Made by a program: the position numbers and the translations under genes. Shown one piece after another: positions 6,233-6,798 of a stretch of 6,798 bases of DNA. The stretch is from JBLHRE01 sp047625765. GTDB lineage: Bacteria; Bacteroidota; Bacteroidia; Flavobacteriales; JBLHRE01. The stretch spans positions 1-6,798 of the forward strand of contig JBLHRE010000101.1 of assembly GCA_047625765.1 (NCBI GenBank), written 5' to 3'. The notes beneath the pieces were generated by a model. It worked only from the letters and a program-made list of their open reading frames with translations. It was not told where the DNA came from and did no database searches. Position 1 is the first letter of the stretch, and the number at the start of each line of letters is the position of its first letter.

Positions 6233-6427
6233 ATAAATAATTGCAATACTTACTGTAAACCAGATAATTAAATAGCTTCATGAAATATTTTAATCCTTAA
6301 ATTTTCAATAAAAAACAATCAAAAAATAATTTTCAATTCAAGAATTACATAAATTTACTTTCATAAATAATCCTGCCGTGAGGCATTGCTATCATAACAC
6401 CTATGTTTATTTTAACATCTATCATCA

Positions 6428-6712
6428 ATGGGCAAGCTTCATGTTATCAAGGATTATCACAAATTAGACATACTAGTTCAACAGCAAATCAAACTAAATT
6501 ATCCTGAAGGGTTTGAAGATCATTTGATATCCTTTAAGAACAAAGAAGGGCTTACCGTAAGTGCCTTACCTTTCGAAACAGAAAGCCATTACTACCTTGT
6601 TAGGATGACGACACTGCAGGCGCAAATCATCATTGAAGATGATGGTGATTATGACAGTGATGGAAACTTACACGATACTATAAAAGAAGAGTTATCAGAC
6701 AAATTTGATTAG
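6428..6712 (+). CDS. small acidic conserved hypothetical protein
   Basis: A 94-residue soluble protein with no signal peptide or membrane segment. The N-terminal half is MGKLHVIKDYHKLDILVQQ followed by a LNYPEGFEDHLISFKNKEG-type stretch (about 24-42); then comes a short beta-rich part (SHYYLVRMTT, 53-62). The C-terminus is strongly acidic (EDDGDYDSDGN, about 71-81, then KEELSDKFD). The order 'DY.KL...', '.P.G..D..I.FKN..G', 'YLV+.', acidic tail recalls small Bacteroidota proteins that databases sometimes label DNA primase. None of the primase motifs is present, so I would not use that name. It is divergent from accC across a 244-base AT-rich gap. That gap holds weak -7-like boxes (TAAATTTA at 6350, TATGTTTA at 6402) and a short GC-rich hairpin. 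It ends with tandem TAG codons, and its stop overlaps the end of a convergent gene. Confidence 0.75.
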   Translation: MGKLHVIKDYHKLDILVQQQIKLNYPEGFEDHLISFKNKEGLTVSALPFETESHYYLVRMTTLQAQIIIEDDGDYDSDGNLHDTIKEELSDKFD

Positions 6713-6798
6713 TAGAATTCGAAAGCTCCAGATTGGTAAGTGTTGTGCATGTTTTGGTAAGGCCATAAGTCTTGCCATTTTTTGCATTGATATTCTTT
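6709..6798 (-). CDS. C-terminal end of an unidentified gene, cut by right edge
   Basis: On the minus strand a frame enters from the right edge and runs 29 codons to a TAA (6711-6709). The residues are protein-like and aromatic, with KKWQDLWPYQNMHN near the start and ending YQSGAFEFY. No other frame here reads as well; the plus strand carries the tandem TAG of the preceding gene. Its stop overlaps that of the plus-strand small acidic protein gene by 2 bases, tail to tail. Too little is present to name a family. Confidence 0.6.
   Translation of the reverse strand, partial: KEYQCKKWQDLWPYQNMHNTYQSGAFEFY

Noticed and set aside
6184..6246. TTG start giving a 21-residue longer biotin carboxylase
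   Set aside because: The extension is not family-like, and the region holds a promoter-like box; MKKILVANRGE is the canonical N-terminus.
6335..6346. AATTC-AA-GAATT inverted repeat in the gap upstream of the small acidic protein gene
   Set aside because: Short and AT-rich in a very AT-rich gap; expected by chance.

Overview
The window looks like chromosomal core DNA of a Bacteroidota bacterium, most likely of the Flavobacteriia/Flavobacteriales type. It is AT-rich. Its topoisomerase IV subunit B is of the Bacteroidota kind, and it carries a DUF4294-type protein. Several starts have a TAnnTTTG-like element, the -7 box typical of this phylum, and Shine-Dalgarno sequences are weak or absent. 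I see no transposase, integrase, CRISPR array, tRNA or rRNA, and no sign of a mobile island.

Layout, left to right. Minus strand, 1-2254: parE (topoisomerase IV subunit B) is followed after one base by a small two-helix membrane protein. That reading frame then overlaps a second minus-strand frame that runs off the left edge. Either two genes overlap there or one gene carries a frame break. Minus strand, 2380-3471: ychF, a translation-linked P-loop ATPase, closed by a strong hairpin terminator. A candidate parE promoter and a 16-bp palindrome sit inside and just beyond that terminator. Plus strand, 3584-4084: a small lipocalin-like lipoprotein, divergent from ychF. Minus strand, 4085-6183: a biotin-dependent acyl-CoA carboxylase biotin carboxylase subunit (accC/pccA-like), followed 8 bases later by a secreted DUF4294-type protein, presumably one operon. 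Its end abuts the end of the lipoprotein gene with no bases between. Plus strand, 6428-6712: a small acidic conserved-looking protein, divergent from accC. Minus strand, 6709-6798: the C-terminal end of another gene that enters from the right and overlaps the previous stop codon.

The genes serve unrelated housekeeping roles: chromosome decatenation (ParE), translation-associated ATPase (YchF) and carboxylation of a short acyl-CoA (AccC-like). Small envelope or hypothetical proteins lie between them. I did not find a convincing new multi-gene system. The points most worth a second look are the frame break or overlap downstream of parE, the terminator/promoter/palindrome cluster upstream of parE, the inverted repeats over the accC start region, and the DUF4294 gene tied to a carboxylase gene.
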